A stretch of DNA of 64,000 bases from Vibrio sp. Y2-5. GTDB lineage: Bacteria > Pseudomonadota > Gammaproteobacteria > Enterobacterales > Vibrionaceae. Below, piece after piece: positions 37,084 to 45,655 of the stretch. Each line of letters begins with the position of its first letter. Within the stretch, counting starts at the first letter, position 1. A program made the position numbers and the translations under genes. The DNA lies in contig NZ_JACVEG010000002.1 in assembly GCF_014596725.1 (NCBI RefSeq), positions 620,001-684,000 of the forward strand. The letters run 5' to 3'. The notes below the pieces were generated by a model. It ran no database searches and had not been told where the DNA came from. It saw only the letters and a program-made list of their open reading frames with translations.

Positions 37084-38982
37084 ATGAAAGTGAAAGCTCT
37101 GACTCTAGCGCTAGCCTCTATCATGGCGTTAACAGCAACATCATCATTTGCAGCTAATGACGTTGATTTCAACTCTCCCTACATGAATGCGAAAGATACG
37201 CCACTAACCCACCTTCCAGAAAACGGTAATAACGCAAAAGTAAATCAAGAAACGGCCGCATACTGGAATCTAGACGTGAACAGCACGCAGCGTGCTTCTT
37301 ACGATGACCCAATTACAATAAACGTTGCTGATGGTATCTGGACTTTTGCCACACGTTCAATTTTGAATGTCAGTGTGGTTGAAGCGCCTAAAGGACTGAT
37401 AGTTTTTGATACTGGTGACAATGGGCATGATGCAGCAGAGTTCTATGCGATGTTGCGTAAAGAAACAGATAAGCCTATTGCTGCAATCGTATATTCGCAC
37501 GAGCACTATGTCTTTGGGGCACGTTATTTTGTTGAACAAGAAGCAGCCCGTGGAAACAACAATATAACCATAATCGGTCACCCTAATACCAATTCCTCTA
37601 TCGCTAAAAATGGCGGTGCCGCATCCATTCACCCAGAAACCAGTGGCATAACAATTGGTCGTAGTATTGAGCAGTTTAATGCGTATGCAACACCAGAGAA
37701 AGGTGACAATGCGGCTTACAAGAACACCATCATGCCAGACCAAAGTGGTTTCGTGCCAGTAAACTTATCGCCAACTTATGATGGTGAAACTATCAATGTC
37801 GCAGGCCTAGATATTGTGTTCTACATGGAAGGGATCGCTACTGATACTGCCAATCAGCTAATGTCTTATATTCCAAGTAAAAAAGCCGTAGTGAACAACG
37901 TTCTTTGGGGATGGTTCCCGAATATCTACAGTGCTCGTGGTGGACGTTACCGCAATCCAAATGAGTGGATGAATGCAGTAGAAAAAATCAAAGAACTCAA
38001 ACCAGAAATCGTAATGTCAACGCATTCAACTTCAATGGTTGGTAATGACAAAATTAATAAGCGCCTGAAAGATTACCATGATGGTTTAGCGTTTGTACTT
38101 GACCAATCATTGAAACATATTGCATTAGGTCAAGGTCCAGACGAGCTTCGTTATAGCGTAAAATTGCCTAAATACTTGGAAGAATCGCCAATTCTTGTAC
38201 AAAACTACGGTGAAGTATCCATCATGGCGCCACGCATTTACACGGCGTTATTCGGACAATTTGATCGTAATGCAGCACATTTGAATAAGTTGCACCCACA
38301 AGACGAAGCGACACGCATGGTCTCTGCAATGGGCGGCGAAGAGAAAGTTTACAATCTAGCGAAGACAGCTTTCGATAACGGTGACTATTTATGGTCGGCG
38401 CAACTTTCTGATTTTCTGGTCAAGATCAACCCGACTCAAGAGAACAAAGAGTTAAAAGCTGATGCTCTAGAACAGATGGGTTACCGTGCAACGTCAACTA
38501 ACTCTCGTTCTTTCTATATGGCACAAGCGGCGGAACTTCGTGGAGAAGTGAATATCATTAAGAACGTTCCAGCATTACCTGCAGCTATCATGAAAAATAT
38601 CAACGACTACGTTGACTACTACCGTATTCGTATCAACCCTGAGCGTTCAGGTGATACTGAGGCAACCATTAAATTCGATTTTGGTGACAACCATGTATAC
38701 GGACTTGAAATCAGCCGAGCGGTAGTCAATTACCTTGATAATGCTGAAATGAGTAAAGCTAAATCAGATGTCACGGTACAAATGAAACCAGAAGTTTGGG
38801 CTGAAATATACAACAACCTTGCGACTTTTGATGATCTGCTAAAAGCAGGCAAAATTAAAGTCACTCAAGGTGATAACGCTACAGCTTCTCAGCTAATGGG
38901 ATTGTTTGACCCTATTTATGATTGGAAAAACGATAAAGGCTTACAAGATTTAGCAAAAATGCTTGGTCAATCTGAAAAATAA
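37084..38982 (+). CDS. Exported SdsA-like alkylsulfatase homologue with altered metal motif
   Basis: A 632-residue protein with signal peptide (LALASIMALTATSSFAA), a metallo-beta-lactamase domain (about 70-360), a dimerisation region and a C-terminal SCP2-like domain (about 520-625; SRAVVNYLDNAEMSKAKSDV), the architecture of class III alkylsulfatases such as SdsA1. However, the HxHxDH zinc motif reads H139-E-H141-Y-V-F (YSHEHYVFGARYF), so the Asp and second His are missing, and the usual later Glu/His ligand regions also look changed. It may use fewer metals or another chemistry. An adjacent LysR regulator and hydrolase suggest a catabolic role. Confidence 0.82.
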   Translation: MKVKALTLALASIMALTATSSFAANDVDFNSPYMNAKDTPLTHLPENGNNAKVNQETAAYWNLDVNSTQRASYDDPITINVADGIWTFATRSILNVSVVEAPKGLIVFDTGDNGHDAAEFYAMLRKETDKPIAAIVYSHEHYVFGARYFVEQEAARGNNNITIIGHPNTNSSIAKNGGAASIHPETSGITIGRSIEQFNAYATPEKGDNAAYKNTIMPDQSGFVPVNLSPTYDGETINVAGLDIVFYMEGIATDTANQLMSYIPSKKAVVNNVLWGWFPNIYSARGGRYRNPNEWMNAVEKIKELKPEIVMSTHSTSMVGNDKINKRLKDYHDGLAFVLDQSLKHIALGQGPDELRYSVKLPKYLEESPILVQNYGEVSIMAPRIYTALFGQFDRNAAHLNKLHPQDEATRMVSAMGGEEKVYNLAKTAFDNGDYLWSAQLSDFLVKINPTQENKELKADALEQMGYRATSTNSRSFYMAQAAELRGEVNIIKNVPALPAAIMKNINDYVDYYRIRINPERSGDTEATIKFDFGDNHVYGLEISRAVVNYLDNAEMSKAKSDVTVQMKPEVWAEIYNNLATFDDLLKAGKIKVTQGDNATASQLMGLFDPIYDWKNDKGLQDLAKMLGQSEK

Positions 38983-38998
38983 TTCGTTGTCACTTTTT

Positions 38999-39023
38999 CA
39001 GTAGTCGCCACCGGCGACTACTG
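38999..39023 (+). other. Intercistronic hairpin
   Basis: CAGTAGTCGCC-ACC-GGCGACTACTG is a perfect 11-bp stem with a three-base loop, 17 bases after the alkylsulfatase-like gene and 19 bases before the hydrolase start. There is no T tract after it, so partial termination or 3'-end protection of the first message is likely. Confidence 0.75.
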
Positions 39024-39042
39024 ATTATAAGAAGGAAAAAAT

Positions 39043-39900
39043 ATGAATACAGATATGTCACATCTAGGTCGTGAATTCCAAGTAACAAATGGTGACATTA
39101 CCATTCAGGCTTATGACGAAGGTCAAGGTGAACCTATTGTTTTCGTTCATGGTTTCCCTGACTCAGCGAATGCTTGGCGTCACCAAGTTGAGCCATTTGT
39201 CAGTGCTGGCTACCGTGTCATTACTTTGGACATGCGTGGCTACGGTAAAACGTCCAAGCCAATGGAAAAAGAGCATTATCACATCACGATGCTTGCTTCA
39301 GATGTGAAAGCGGTTCTCGATCACCTAAATATAGAGAAAGCTCATATTGTGGGTCATGACTGGGGTGCGGTTGTATCTTGGGCGTTTGCGGGCATTTACC
39401 CACAAGCAACAAAATCTCTGACTGCAATTTCGGTTGGTCATCCGCTGGTACTACTCAGTATGCCTGATATCCAACAGCGTGAAATGTCGTGGTATTTCTT
39501 CTTTTTCCAATTGCCAATGGCGCAAGACTTACTTGCTGCTGAAGATTGGAAACTATTCAAAGAGTGGACGCGAAACCACCCTGAATGGGAACACTGGAAA
39601 GAAACCTTTAAAGAAGGTAAAGATATCGTTCCAGCGATTAACTGGTATCGCAACGCATTGAACCTAGAAAGCCCGATGAACGCTGAAGACCTTGGTCTAG
39701 TTCAAGCACCTTGTTTCGGTATTTGGTCAGAACATGACTATTATTTAGGTGAGAAGCAAATGAAGGACTCTGTGCATTTCATTGGTGAAAATGCCAGCTT
39801 TGAATTTGCTCGAATCAATGACGCGACTCACTGGGTACAGCTTGATAAGCCAGATGAAATCAACGAACTTGTACTCAACTTTACTGCTAAGCATCGCTAG
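39043..39900 (+). CDS. Alpha/beta hydrolase, epoxide hydrolase/haloalkane dehalogenase-like
   Basis: A 285-residue alpha/beta hydrolase. Seen: oxyanion HGFPDSANAWRHQVE (about 35-49), ITLDMRGYGKTSKP, and the nucleophile elbow VGHDWGAVVSW (about 105-115), where the nucleophile is Asp, as in epoxide hydrolases and haloalkane dehalogenases. The cap carries WYFFFFQLP. The catalytic His is in NDATHWVQLDKPDEIN (about 263). It has no signal peptide. It follows the exported alkylsulfatase-like gene by 60 bases and may process the product. Substrate unknown. Confidence 0.85.
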   Translation: MNTDMSHLGREFQVTNGDITIQAYDEGQGEPIVFVHGFPDSANAWRHQVEPFVSAGYRVITLDMRGYGKTSKPMEKEHYHITMLASDVKAVLDHLNIEKAHIVGHDWGAVVSWAFAGIYPQATKSLTAISVGHPLVLLSMPDIQQREMSWYFFFFQLPMAQDLLAAEDWKLFKEWTRNHPEWEHWKETFKEGKDIVPAINWYRNALNLESPMNAEDLGLVQAPCFGIWSEHDYYLGEKQMKDSVHFIGENASFEFARINDATHWVQLDKPDEINELVLNFTAKHR

Positions 39901-39926
39901 AGCGCAGATGTTTTAAAGTGTTAATC

Positions 39927-39957
39927 AAGCCAGTAGTTCCCCCCTGCTGGCTTTTTT
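39927..39957 (+). terminator. Intrinsic terminator after the hydrolase gene
   Basis: AAGCCAG / CTGGCTT stem with a C-rich loop followed by a T tract. It ends the 37084-39900 unit. Confidence 0.85.
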
Positions 39958-40247
39958 GTGTCATGCAATTTGCCCGAATGGGAACAGAGTACTCTGACAT
40001 CTTCGGCTTTAAGTCTGTTAGACGACTCATTCAGAACGTCGAGAAATCATATCCCTTTAAGGTTTTTACCACGCGAAATACACCTTCAATTCTTAGCGCC
40101 GGCATAACTGAAGCAATTGCTCCTGTTCGCCATCTGGTCATCTATTCTTGTCAAACTAGAAAAATGAAGAGTTGTCTTATTAGTCTTGGGGGACAATACT
40201 GATTCGATATCGTTTGGTTTAGCACGTACGCTACAAGAGGATTTATT

Positions 40248-40559
40248 ATGTTAGTAACATTTAGCTGTAAAAATCATGCAAATGTCACCATGTTCGGTGA
40301 AATTGCCCAGGAAATGATAAAAATGATGGGGCATAGTGGAACTGTACCAGGTGCAATTCTGGCTCCAAATGTTCCAGAGGCATTAGCTCAGCTAAAGAGT
40401 GCGCTTGAACAAGAAAATCGACTGGATCTTAATAGCGCTGAACCGGATGACGAAGATGATAGCTCAGAGTACACCGTCTCGATGATTAACAGAGCTTATC
40501 CCTTGCTTGAGTTATTAAATACAGCTATTGAGGGGAAACATAACGTTATGTGGGAGTAG
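40248..40559 (+). CDS. DUF1840 protein
   Basis: A 103-residue DUF1840 protein: MLVTFSCKNHANVTMFGEIA, then KMMGHSGTVPGAILAPNVPE (about 27-46), an acidic linker (LNSAEPDDEDDSSEY) and a C-terminal helix (SMINRAYPLLELLNTAIE). The family is widespread in proteobacteria with no known function; it is small and cytoplasmic. The ATG is well placed after AAGAGGATTT. The 290 bases upstream show no supported gene. It probably marks the chromosomal flank of the antiphage pair that follows. Confidence 0.87.
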   Translation: MLVTFSCKNHANVTMFGEIAQEMIKMMGHSGTVPGAILAPNVPEALAQLKSALEQENRLDLNSAEPDDEDDSSEYTVSMINRAYPLLELLNTAIEGKHNVMWE

Positions 40560-40924
40560 CATTAACTCACTCATCAGAAGTTCTTCCTTCTCCAGAGTAT
40601 CCAATGAAGTGGTTTCAGTAACTCGTTTATGCCCCTTTCCTTGTTAGAGTAAAGGCTCTTTCACATTCTGTTAATTGAACCTTGCCTTATCAATATTAAT
40701 GAAACGATAGACGATTACTCAATCAGTTTTGCTGTCGTTCATTCCATTATACGCAGAGTCGTCACACAGTTTGCTGATATACATTGAGTTGCTTACTAAA
40801 GGCGAGCAGAATAGGAGGAGAAGCAACTATATGTTGTAAATTATTGCTCTCATTGACGTTTATCCGTTCAGAATTACAGGACTATGTTTTTGAAAGCCCC
40901 TGCTCTGTTTTTAGGTTTTGTTAT
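40560..40924. other. Intergenic region upstream of the Gabija-like pair
   Basis: About 365 bases without a supported gene. The frame of the next gene stays open from 40784, but no ribosome site supports an earlier start, and the family N-terminus begins at 40925. It should hold the defence operon promoter. Confidence 0.5.
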
Positions 40925-43087
40925 ATGAAAATATCCTCTTTCGCTTTGAAAAACTACCGAAGACTAGCCGACGTCAACTTGGTGCTCGATGATAAAACAA
41001 CTGTCCTTGTAGGAGCTAATAATAGTGGAAAAACATCCTGTATAGGGGCGCTACATACCTTCCTGAAAAGCCCAGATAATCTAAAAGTTCGAGATATATC
41101 GAAGCGTAATTGGAAGGAAATCCAAAAGCTAGGCAAACAAATCGAACAAGAATTCCCTACTAGCGAGAAAATGCAGGAATTATCGGATGTTCTTACCAGT
41201 CTACTGCCGAGTTTAGACATAGAGATCACTGCGGAAGTGAATGAGGCATACAAGGTTCGTGACATCCTACCAGATCTGGAATGGCGTGGTGGTGCGTTAT
41301 TTGTTCGCATAACTTACGAAGCAACCGATATTTCTAAACTGTGTCGTGAGTTTGTTGATATGAGAGGCGTTGTATCCAAATATACAGGTAAGGTAAGTTT
41401 GTGGCCCAAAGATCTATGTGATTTCTTGGAGAAAGGTCGTAACCTCAGTAAATTCATTAAGCAAAATCATTACATTTTGAGTAAGGGAGTCGAGCCTACT
41501 TCGAAAGAGGTTTTGCAGCCCCTAAAATCTGACGCTTTGAAAAAGTTAATCAGAGTCGATGTGCAATCTGAGCAACGCGGCTCAGGTGATGAAGATAAAA
41601 CGGATCAAAAAGGACCATATTCGGAAAAGCAGCGGCTCAATAAGCTACTTCGAGGATATTACGATCGTATCTTGAACCCCGAAGATTTTCCTGAGCCAGA
41701 AGATCTTGAGGTCTTGGGTCATCAGCAAAACCTAGAAGAGGGGTTTACCAGTAGGTTGAACGATCAGTTCAATGCTCCCTTCGAAGAACTGAAGAACATG
41801 GGATATCCCGGTATCGGCGGCAATCCTACTGTTGAAATTGCCGCGAAAATTAGCGGCACGGATGCTTTACAAAAATCCTCATCGGTCCGATATCGTTTTG
41901 ATACAAATGAAGAAGAGTTTCTTCCCGAAAGCTACTTAGGCCTTGGCTACCAAAATCTTATATATCTGACCTTTAGGCTTCTAGAGTTTCGTGACAAATG
42001 GATGCGCGTAGGAAAGTCGGCTTCATCTGAGGATAAAGTCGAGGATCAGATAGAACCAATCCATTTAGTTTTACTCGAAGAGCCGGAAGTTAATCTTCAC
42101 GCTCAAGTTCAGCGAGTGTTTGTATCGAAAGCTTATGATACTTTGCGGAACCACCCCGATTTGCGCGACAAGGCAACCAAAAAAGATAAGTCTGAATACC
42201 AGACACAGCTCGTGATTAGTACCCACTCTAGTCATATTATCAACGATATTGATTTCAAAGATTTACGTTACTTCCGACGAAATGATGCGAATAAGTCCAT
42301 CAAAATGGATCATACATCAATCGCAAACATGTCAGAACTTTTTGCGAAGGCAAAAGATGAACTTTTATTTGTTAGAAAACACTTGAAGCTCACTCATTGT
42401 GACATCTTCTTTGCCGATGGCGTTATTTTTGTTGAAGGCCAAGCTGAGCGCCTTCTTGTGCCTGAATTTATTTCCAAGAGTTTCCCGAAGTTGTCGAGTC
42501 GGTACATCTCTATGCTTGAGGTGAACGGTGCGCACACGCACAAGTACAGAAATTTAGTCGAGAAGCTTGGATTAGCAACTCTAGTGCTGACAGATCTTGA
42601 TTCTGTTGATAGTGAAGGGAAGTCTTGTTTCCCGCAACAGAAGTCAGTTCAAAAAACTAATAATGATACCTTGAAGAAATGGCATCCAAAGAAAGAAGCG
42701 CTAGATGACTTGGTGACCTTACCTCAAGCGGAACATGCTACAACAAGTGGAGATGCACCGCTTTATGTTGCCTATCAAAAACCAACACAGATTTCTGGAG
42801 AAAAGATTTTATCCCGAACTTTTGAAGATGCGTTAATTTTGGCGAATTTCGAGGATGATTATTTCCAGAACATTAAAAAGCTCAAAGATGCGAAAACTGA
42901 TTTTGAAAATGGCACGGAACCGTTGTCGAAGTCACTTTTTGACTATGTGCAAGGCTTAAAGAAGGGTGACTTTGCCTTCAATTGCCTCTTTCATCTCGCG
43001 GATAATGAGGCGAATAGCTTCAATCCTCCAGAATATATGAGCGATGGTCTTACGTGGTTGCAAGATCAACTGTCACCAAAAGCGTAG
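40925..43087 (+). CDS. gajA: OLD-family ATP-dependent endonuclease, GajA-like
   Basis: A 720-residue protein starting MKISSFALKNYRRL, the usual N-terminus of OLD-family SMC-like ATPases. Walker A is GANNSGKTS (30-38). A central coiled-coil-like insertion follows. The signature and Walker B region is HLVLLEEPEVNLHAQVQ. A C-terminal TOPRIM nuclease has VIFVEGQAERLL and LATLVLTDLDSVDSEGK. With the UvrD-like gene 9 bases downstream this is the two-gene layout of Gabija, where GajA cuts DNA when nucleotide levels fall during phage growth. It is longer than the described B. cereus GajA (about 578), so it may be a divergent or related OLD-UvrD type. Confidence 0.78.
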   Translation: MKISSFALKNYRRLADVNLVLDDKTTVLVGANNSGKTSCIGALHTFLKSPDNLKVRDISKRNWKEIQKLGKQIEQEFPTSEKMQELSDVLTSLLPSLDIEITAEVNEAYKVRDILPDLEWRGGALFVRITYEATDISKLCREFVDMRGVVSKYTGKVSLWPKDLCDFLEKGRNLSKFIKQNHYILSKGVEPTSKEVLQPLKSDALKKLIRVDVQSEQRGSGDEDKTDQKGPYSEKQRLNKLLRGYYDRILNPEDFPEPEDLEVLGHQQNLEEGFTSRLNDQFNAPFEELKNMGYPGIGGNPTVEIAAKISGTDALQKSSSVRYRFDTNEEEFLPESYLGLGYQNLIYLTFRLLEFRDKWMRVGKSASSEDKVEDQIEPIHLVLLEEPEVNLHAQVQRVFVSKAYDTLRNHPDLRDKATKKDKSEYQTQLVISTHSSHIINDIDFKDLRYFRRNDANKSIKMDHTSIANMSELFAKAKDELLFVRKHLKLTHCDIFFADGVIFVEGQAERLLVPEFISKSFPKLSSRYISMLEVNGAHTHKYRNLVEKLGLATLVLTDLDSVDSEGKSCFPQQKSVQKTNNDTLKKWHPKKEALDDLVTLPQAEHATTSGDAPLYVAYQKPTQISGEKILSRTFEDALILANFEDDYFQNIKKLKDAKTDFENGTEPLSKSLFDYVQGLKKGDFAFNCLFHLADNEANSFNPPEYMSDGLTWLQDQLSPKA

Positions 43088-43096
43088 GGGAAAATT

Positions 43097-45016
43097 ATGT
43101 CAGAGCAATTTTACTTGGCTGGAACCAAACCTATCGATCATGATAATAAAGTTGATGAAGCTATCCGTGAGTGTCTAAGTATTGGTTCGGGGAAAAGCTT
43201 CATCACCTTCGCAGGGGCGGGGTCAGGCAAAACCTACTCCCTTAAAAAGGCTCTAGAATTCCTGAAAGTTCAATATTCTGATGACTTTATTCTTAAGGGA
43301 AAGCAAATTGCTGTTGTGACCTTTACGAACAACGCAGCCGATGAAATAAAAGATCGGATTGAACAAAGCCCAATCTTTGCGGTTTCGACGATTCATAGTT
43401 TTTGCTGGTCCGCTATTGCTGGTTTCAATGAGGATATTCGCAAGTGGTACTTGGAAAAAATCCCCACTGATTTAGAAGATCTTGAAGAAAAAGAACGGAA
43501 AGGTCGACCAGGCAAGGCTTCTGATGCTCGAAAAAGAGATATCATTCGTTTGACTAAAAAAATGGAATGGCTAGCAGAGCCACGATCTTTTATTTACGAC
43601 CCAAATGGAGTCAACTCCTCCCCGAATTCGCTGTCGCATGCAGATGTCTTAAAAATTTTCTCAACTTTTTTGATTAATAAGCCGATGATGGCTGAAGTCA
43701 TAGTAAATAAGTTCCCTTTTATATTTCTCGACGAAAGTCAGGATACCAACAAAGATGTAGTCAGTGCATTTTTTGAGCTGCAAGATACCAAATCGGATAA
43801 AGTTGTCATCGGCTTGTTTGGAGATACGATGCAGCGCATCTTTGGCGGGGGTGAACCTGAACTAGGCAACACAAAGCCAAGCGATTGGATCACTTTCAAT
43901 AAGGAAATGAACCATCGGTCAGCACGACGTATCGTGGGGCTAGGCAATCAAATACGTAATGCAGGTGATGAACGGAAACAGTATGCCCAAGAAGGAGCAG
44001 CAGAAGGTTACGTACGATATTTCTTATTAAAGCAAGGTGTTTCAGATAAAGATGACATCGAATTGGAAATTCGTGAGACTATGGCGGAAGTTACGGGGGA
44101 TGCTGACTGGATAGATATTCAATCAAAAGAAACCGCTATCCTACTTCTGGAACATAAGATGGCTGGTCGTCGGCTTGGCTTTGATACTCTTTGGGACAAG
44201 CTTTCAAAATCAGGCAAAATTAAAGATCGGATTTCTGAAGGTGAAAATACAGAGCTGAATTTTTTTGCTGGCATTGTTTTTCCTATTGCTGAGGCGAGTT
44301 TGAAGAAAAACCGAGCTGAATTAATGTCTATCTTAAGGGAAACGAAGTCGCCACTTTTGGAAGCCAGTGTGCTTGATTCTCACAAGGATGATCCGCTAGC
44401 GCTTGCCCGAGCAGCAGAACATGCGTTTAGAAGTGTGATTTCAAATGTTGAGGTTAGCTTTCGTGAAGTTCTAGAAGTGCTTGCTGAGCATAACCTCCTA
44501 AGAATTCCGGCGAAATTGCAGTCTTTTGTAGCTACCACTGAAGAACGCGTGGTTGAATCAAAGCTAGATCCAGCTGAAGCCATACTGGAGGTAGAACCTG
44601 AAGAGTGGGATGACAGCGAGATTTCTGCTTGGGCTGAAGCCTTAGAGACTGATTTCTTTCAAATTCGGAACTATAAAGAATACATTGAGGAGAACTCAAT
44701 CTTTCGCACCCATCAAGGCGTGAAGGGTAACGAATTCGATCGTGTTATGGTTATCATGGATGATGATGAAGCCGGCGGGTTCTTATTTTCCTACGAGCAG
44801 TATTTTGGCGTAAAGGAACTTTCTCAAAGTAGCAAGAAAAAGCAGGATGCGGGTGAAGAAACTGGTTTGGATCGCACTCGACGGTTGTTCTATGTTACAT
44901 CTACACGAGCGAAAAGTAGTCTTGCCCATGTGATATACACTTCCGATGTAAACAAACTAAAGACAAATCTTCTTGAAAGAAAATTTGCTCGAGAAGGTGA
45001 GATTATTGAGCTTTAA
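43097..45016 (+). CDS. gajB: UvrD/Rep-like helicase, GajB-like
   Basis: A 639-residue superfamily-1 helicase. Motif I is FAGAGSGKTYSLKK (about 38-51), motif Ia VTFTNNAADEIKDRI, motif II FIFLDESQDTNKDV, motif III GLFGDTMQRIFGG, motif V-like THQGVKGNEFDRVMVI (about 537-552) and motif VI LFYVTSTRAKSSLAHV. It starts 9 bases after gajA with an AGGGG ribosome site. GajB of Gabija (about 494 residues) is shorter. In Gabija the helicase part senses DNA termini and activates the nuclease. A stand-alone repair helicase is less likely because of the tight pairing. Confidence 0.78.
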   Translation: MSEQFYLAGTKPIDHDNKVDEAIRECLSIGSGKSFITFAGAGSGKTYSLKKALEFLKVQYSDDFILKGKQIAVVTFTNNAADEIKDRIEQSPIFAVSTIHSFCWSAIAGFNEDIRKWYLEKIPTDLEDLEEKERKGRPGKASDARKRDIIRLTKKMEWLAEPRSFIYDPNGVNSSPNSLSHADVLKIFSTFLINKPMMAEVIVNKFPFIFLDESQDTNKDVVSAFFELQDTKSDKVVIGLFGDTMQRIFGGGEPELGNTKPSDWITFNKEMNHRSARRIVGLGNQIRNAGDERKQYAQEGAAEGYVRYFLLKQGVSDKDDIELEIRETMAEVTGDADWIDIQSKETAILLLEHKMAGRRLGFDTLWDKLSKSGKIKDRISEGENTELNFFAGIVFPIAEASLKKNRAELMSILRETKSPLLEASVLDSHKDDPLALARAAEHAFRSVISNVEVSFREVLEVLAEHNLLRIPAKLQSFVATTEERVVESKLDPAEAILEVEPEEWDDSEISAWAEALETDFFQIRNYKEYIEENSIFRTHQGVKGNEFDRVMVIMDDDEAGGFLFSYEQYFGVKELSQSSKKKQDAGEETGLDRTRRLFYVTSTRAKSSLAHVIYTSDVNKLKTNLLERKFAREGEIIEL

Positions 45017-45655
45017 GGAAACAAGTCTCGCGAATGGGAGCCAATCATGCGTTTTTGTTTCTAGGGTTTTAACTTACTTTTACTAATCTTATATTGGTGA
45101 GCTACCACAAATAACTTAGCTCACTTCTGTCCAGAACCTTCACAGTTGGCACTTCGTAACTCAGAAGTGCTCCTTTCTGTATTTAGAATAATTTATACCA
45201 GCTTGTACTGTGCCATTATTTGACCAAATTGATCTAATGTCCAAAGCATGACCATTACATTTCATAAACGAATGTATTTTCCATCATATTGTCATCCTTG
45301 AGGTTAAGCCGTTTGGGCAGACGCAGTAGCGTTAAACGGAAGGTGCGTAGTGTATAAGCGAAGAGAACTATTATCGCAACTCAACTTCTAGCTGCCTCTA
45401 ACAAGTTAACGGAGAGAGCTTGGTGTTCAACTTTCTGTATCAACTATTGATTTTAATTCATTGTTTTTAAAGAAAATTAATTAAAACATTTTTCCCATCT
45501 ATGATTGAAATTAATCGGGGTAGATACGTGCCTATTGAACAATTAATAAAAATAAAATGTAGCAATGATCACTTTTCTAATTTATAAATGTAGCAAGTGC
45601 TACTTTGTGGCGTTAAATTATTAAAAGAAAAACATAACGAAGCAAAAGGTCTTAT
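45017..45655. other. Intergenic region between the defence pair and PTS operon
   Basis: 639 bases with no supported gene. The right half is AT-rich and holds the PTS promoter and operators at 45559-45603. The segment ACCAAATTGATCTAATG (45230-45246) resembles ACCAAATTAATCTAATC (52906-52922), so a weak dispersed repeat flanks the PTS operon. Confidence 0.5.
45559..45603. promoter_or_regulatory. Tandem operator upstream of PTS gene, probable RpiR sites
   Basis: GTAGCAAGTGCTAC (45590-45603) is a perfect-half palindrome. GTAGCAATGATCAC (45559-45572) keeps the left half-site 31 bases upstream, about three helical turns. The same palindrome form recurs at 49875-49888 before the rpiR gene. The proximal site is about 52 bases before the start codon. 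Confidence 0.65.

Noticed and set aside
39958..40247. Rightward open frame of 94 codons (39918-40202) overlapping the hydrolase terminator
   Set aside because: It begins within the terminator, has no ribosome site, and its residue composition shows no family pattern.
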